A stretch of 63,441 nt of DNA from an uncultured bacterium (GTDB lineage: Bacteria > Gemmatimonadota > Gemmatimonadetes > Longimicrobiales > RSA9), in NCBI GenBank assembly GCA_937889645.1, contig CALBZE010000095.1, forward strand, positions 1-63,441, written 5' to 3'. This document shows, piece by piece, positions 62,544-63,441 of the stretch; the first letter of the stretch is position 1, and each line of letters opens with the position of its first letter. The translations under genes and the position numbers were made by a program. Below the pieces are notes generated by a model. That model was given only the letters and a program-made list of their open reading frames with translations. It did not search any database and was not told the origin of the DNA.

Positions 62544-62656
62544 CGCCGAGCGATGCCTCGATGCCGTCGGCCGATGCCTTGACGACGCACTCCGGTCGCC
62601 CGATGATGGGCGACCGGAGTGGAAACCCAACCCCCGTTCGATTGAAAACGAAGGCA

Positions 62657-62947
62657 ATGCCGGAGGAGCACGCGATCCGCATGTACCGGGTCACGGGCCG
62701 CGTCCAGGGCGTCGGCTACCGCTGGTGGACGCGCCGCGAAGCCGAGTCCCTGGGTCTCCGCGGCACGGTGCGCAACTGCGAGGATGGCTCCGTCGAGGTC
62801 GTCGCCTCGGGCGCCGCGGGCGCTCTCGACCACCTGCGCCGCATCCTCGAGCAGGGTCCGCCCGGCGCCCGCGTCGCCGCGGTGACGGAGGAGCCGGTGA
62901 CCGGCGCCGCCGTCCGCATCCCTGCCGGTTTCGAGATCCTCCGCTGA
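62657..62947 (+). CDS. acyP: Acylphosphatase
   Basis: A 96-residue enzyme hydrolysing acyl phosphates. RVTGRVQGVGYRWWTRR near 11-27 holds the phosphate-binding loop and catalytic Arg. LRGTVRNCEDGSVEVVASG near 34-52 holds the catalytic Asn. The ATG at 62657 is preceded by GAAGG; an ATG at 62681 after GGAGGAG is an alternative giving a shorter N-terminus. The C-terminal FEILR ends the fold as usual. Confidence 0.93.
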   Translation: MPEEHAIRMYRVTGRVQGVGYRWWTRREAESLGLRGTVRNCEDGSVEVVASGAAGALDHLRRILEQGPPGARVAAVTEEPVTGAAVRIPAGFEILR

Positions 62948-62955
62948 CGCCGGCA

Positions 62956-63039
62956 CCCTGAAGCAAGCTGCCCGGTACCCCGAAGCAAACCGGCCAGCAC
63001 TCCGAAGCAAACCGGCCGGCGCCCCACGACGCCGGCCGG
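62956..63039. repeat. 22-bp tandem repeats and a hairpin between acyP and yidC
   Basis: Three imperfect copies of CYCYGAAGCAARCYGSCCRGYR lie at 62956-62977, 62978-62999 and 63000-63021. The end of the third, CCGGCCGGCG (63012-63021), pairs with CGCCGGCCGG (63030-63039). The hairpin probably terminates both convergent genes. Confidence 0.8.
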
Positions 63040-63085
63040 CACGCATTCCCACCCGGCCTTCCCGCCGGGCCCGACCCGCACTCCC

Positions 63086-63441
63086 TTACCCCCGCTTCTT
63101 CTGGAAGCGCTCCCTTTCCTTCGCGAGCTGGATCTGCTGCGGGATCGACGCCAGGTTCTGCGCGGCGTAGTACAGGTTGAGCCCCGACGCGAGCTGGAAG
63201 AAGATCAGCACCATGAACGCCGGCATGAAGTACGTCAGCATCTTCTGCTGCGGGTTCTGGGGCGCGACCTTCATCGTGATCCGCTGCATGACGAACATGC
63301 TCGCGCCAAGCAGGAGCGGGAGGACGTAGAGCGGGTCGGGGCGCGAAAGGTCCGGCAGCCAGAGGAATTCCACGCCGCGGAACTCGATCGTGTTCTGGAA
63401 CACGAAGAAGAGCGTGATCAGCACCGGGAACGGGATCAGCA
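63086..63441 (-). CDS. yidC: Membrane protein insertase YidC, C-terminal part
   Basis: The gene runs out of the window at its 5' end; 118 codons of the C-terminal part are present. The fragment has FFVFQNTIEFRG, three TM segments and LASGLNLYYAAQNLASIPQQIQLAKE, typical of the YidC/Oxa1 insertase end. YidC inserts proteins into the inner membrane. The basic tail (KERERFQKKRG) is normal. The gene neighbourhood (jag, rnpA, rpmH or dnaA next) is expected outside the window. Confidence 0.94.
   Translation of the reverse strand, partial: LIPFPVLITLFFVFQNTIEFRGVEFLWLPDLSRPDPLYVLPLLLGASMFVMQRITMKVAPQNPQQKMLTYFMPAFMVLIFFQLASGLNLYYAAQNLASIPQQIQLAKERERFQKKRG

Overview
This is a window of very GC-rich (by eye about 70%) bacterial chromosome that is densely coded on both strands. 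The best guess at origin is Gemmatimonadota or a near relative. The reasons are the small Plug-fold lipoprotein at 2.4-2.8 kb, a bacterial CDC48/VAT-type ATPase, several 'ACGGD'-type secreted lipoproteins, and a yidC/parAB/bactofilin neighbourhood. This is inference from gene content only; no rRNA or tRNA gene was seen.

Layout. 0-11 kb: pdxH-truD overlap, a Plug-like lipoprotein, a TlpA-type thioredoxin, an outer-membrane barrel fused to a phosphate-binding-protein-like domain and coupled to an adenylate cyclase, then a CDC48 ATPase convergent with greA. 11-18 kb: two FG-GAP secreted proteins (one with a frameshift), an orphan peptide with a lasso-type leader motif, an M1 aminopeptidase and a tandem universal stress protein. 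18.4-24.8 kb: a minus-strand operon of two secreted fibre-subunit-like proteins, a PapD-like chaperone, an 1159-residue usher-like barrel with C-terminal LysM repeats, and a SprT-like protease. 24.9-31.2 kb: an ABC-2 exporter with a lipoprotein, GGCT, BON, YgfZ and SirB1-like proteins and a zinc ribbon. 32-33.1 kb holds no recognisable gene but has two unusual structured repeat regions. 33.1-34.2 kb: selD, whose catalytic residue is encoded by an in-frame UGA with a SECIS-like hairpin. 34.4-42.1 kb: lpd, a PPC-domain lipoprotein with a decayed duplicate, an IS701-type element and an amine oxidase. 42.5-47.3 kb: pdhC, pdhB, pdhA and lipA; together with lpd these supply the pyruvate dehydrogenase complex and its lipoylation. 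47.4-51.5 kb: an SDR epimerase, a DUF819 membrane protein, a deoxyhypusine-synthase-like enzyme and a LOG-family protein. 51.8-55.5 kb: an annealing-protein-like gene, a zinc-ribbon/TPR protein and a hybrid histidine kinase. 55.8-63.4 kb: the origin-proximal block with Nif3, a cluster of DnaA-box-like motifs, bactofilin, an M23 peptidase, parB, parA, a perfect parS site, an ABC_ATPase-family protein, a holin-X-like protein, acylphosphatase and the C-terminal part of yidC.

The strongest novel-looking items are (1) an array of 12-13 short hairpins with different stems but conserved pairing just upstream of selD, with a similar array cut by the window start upstream of pdxH; (2) the UGA-encoded selenocysteine in SelD; (3) the chaperone/usher-like operon with a LysM-tailed barrel; (4) the barrel-PBP fusion coupled to a cyclase; and (5) the DnaA-box cluster next to bactofilin and parABS, a candidate replication origin.
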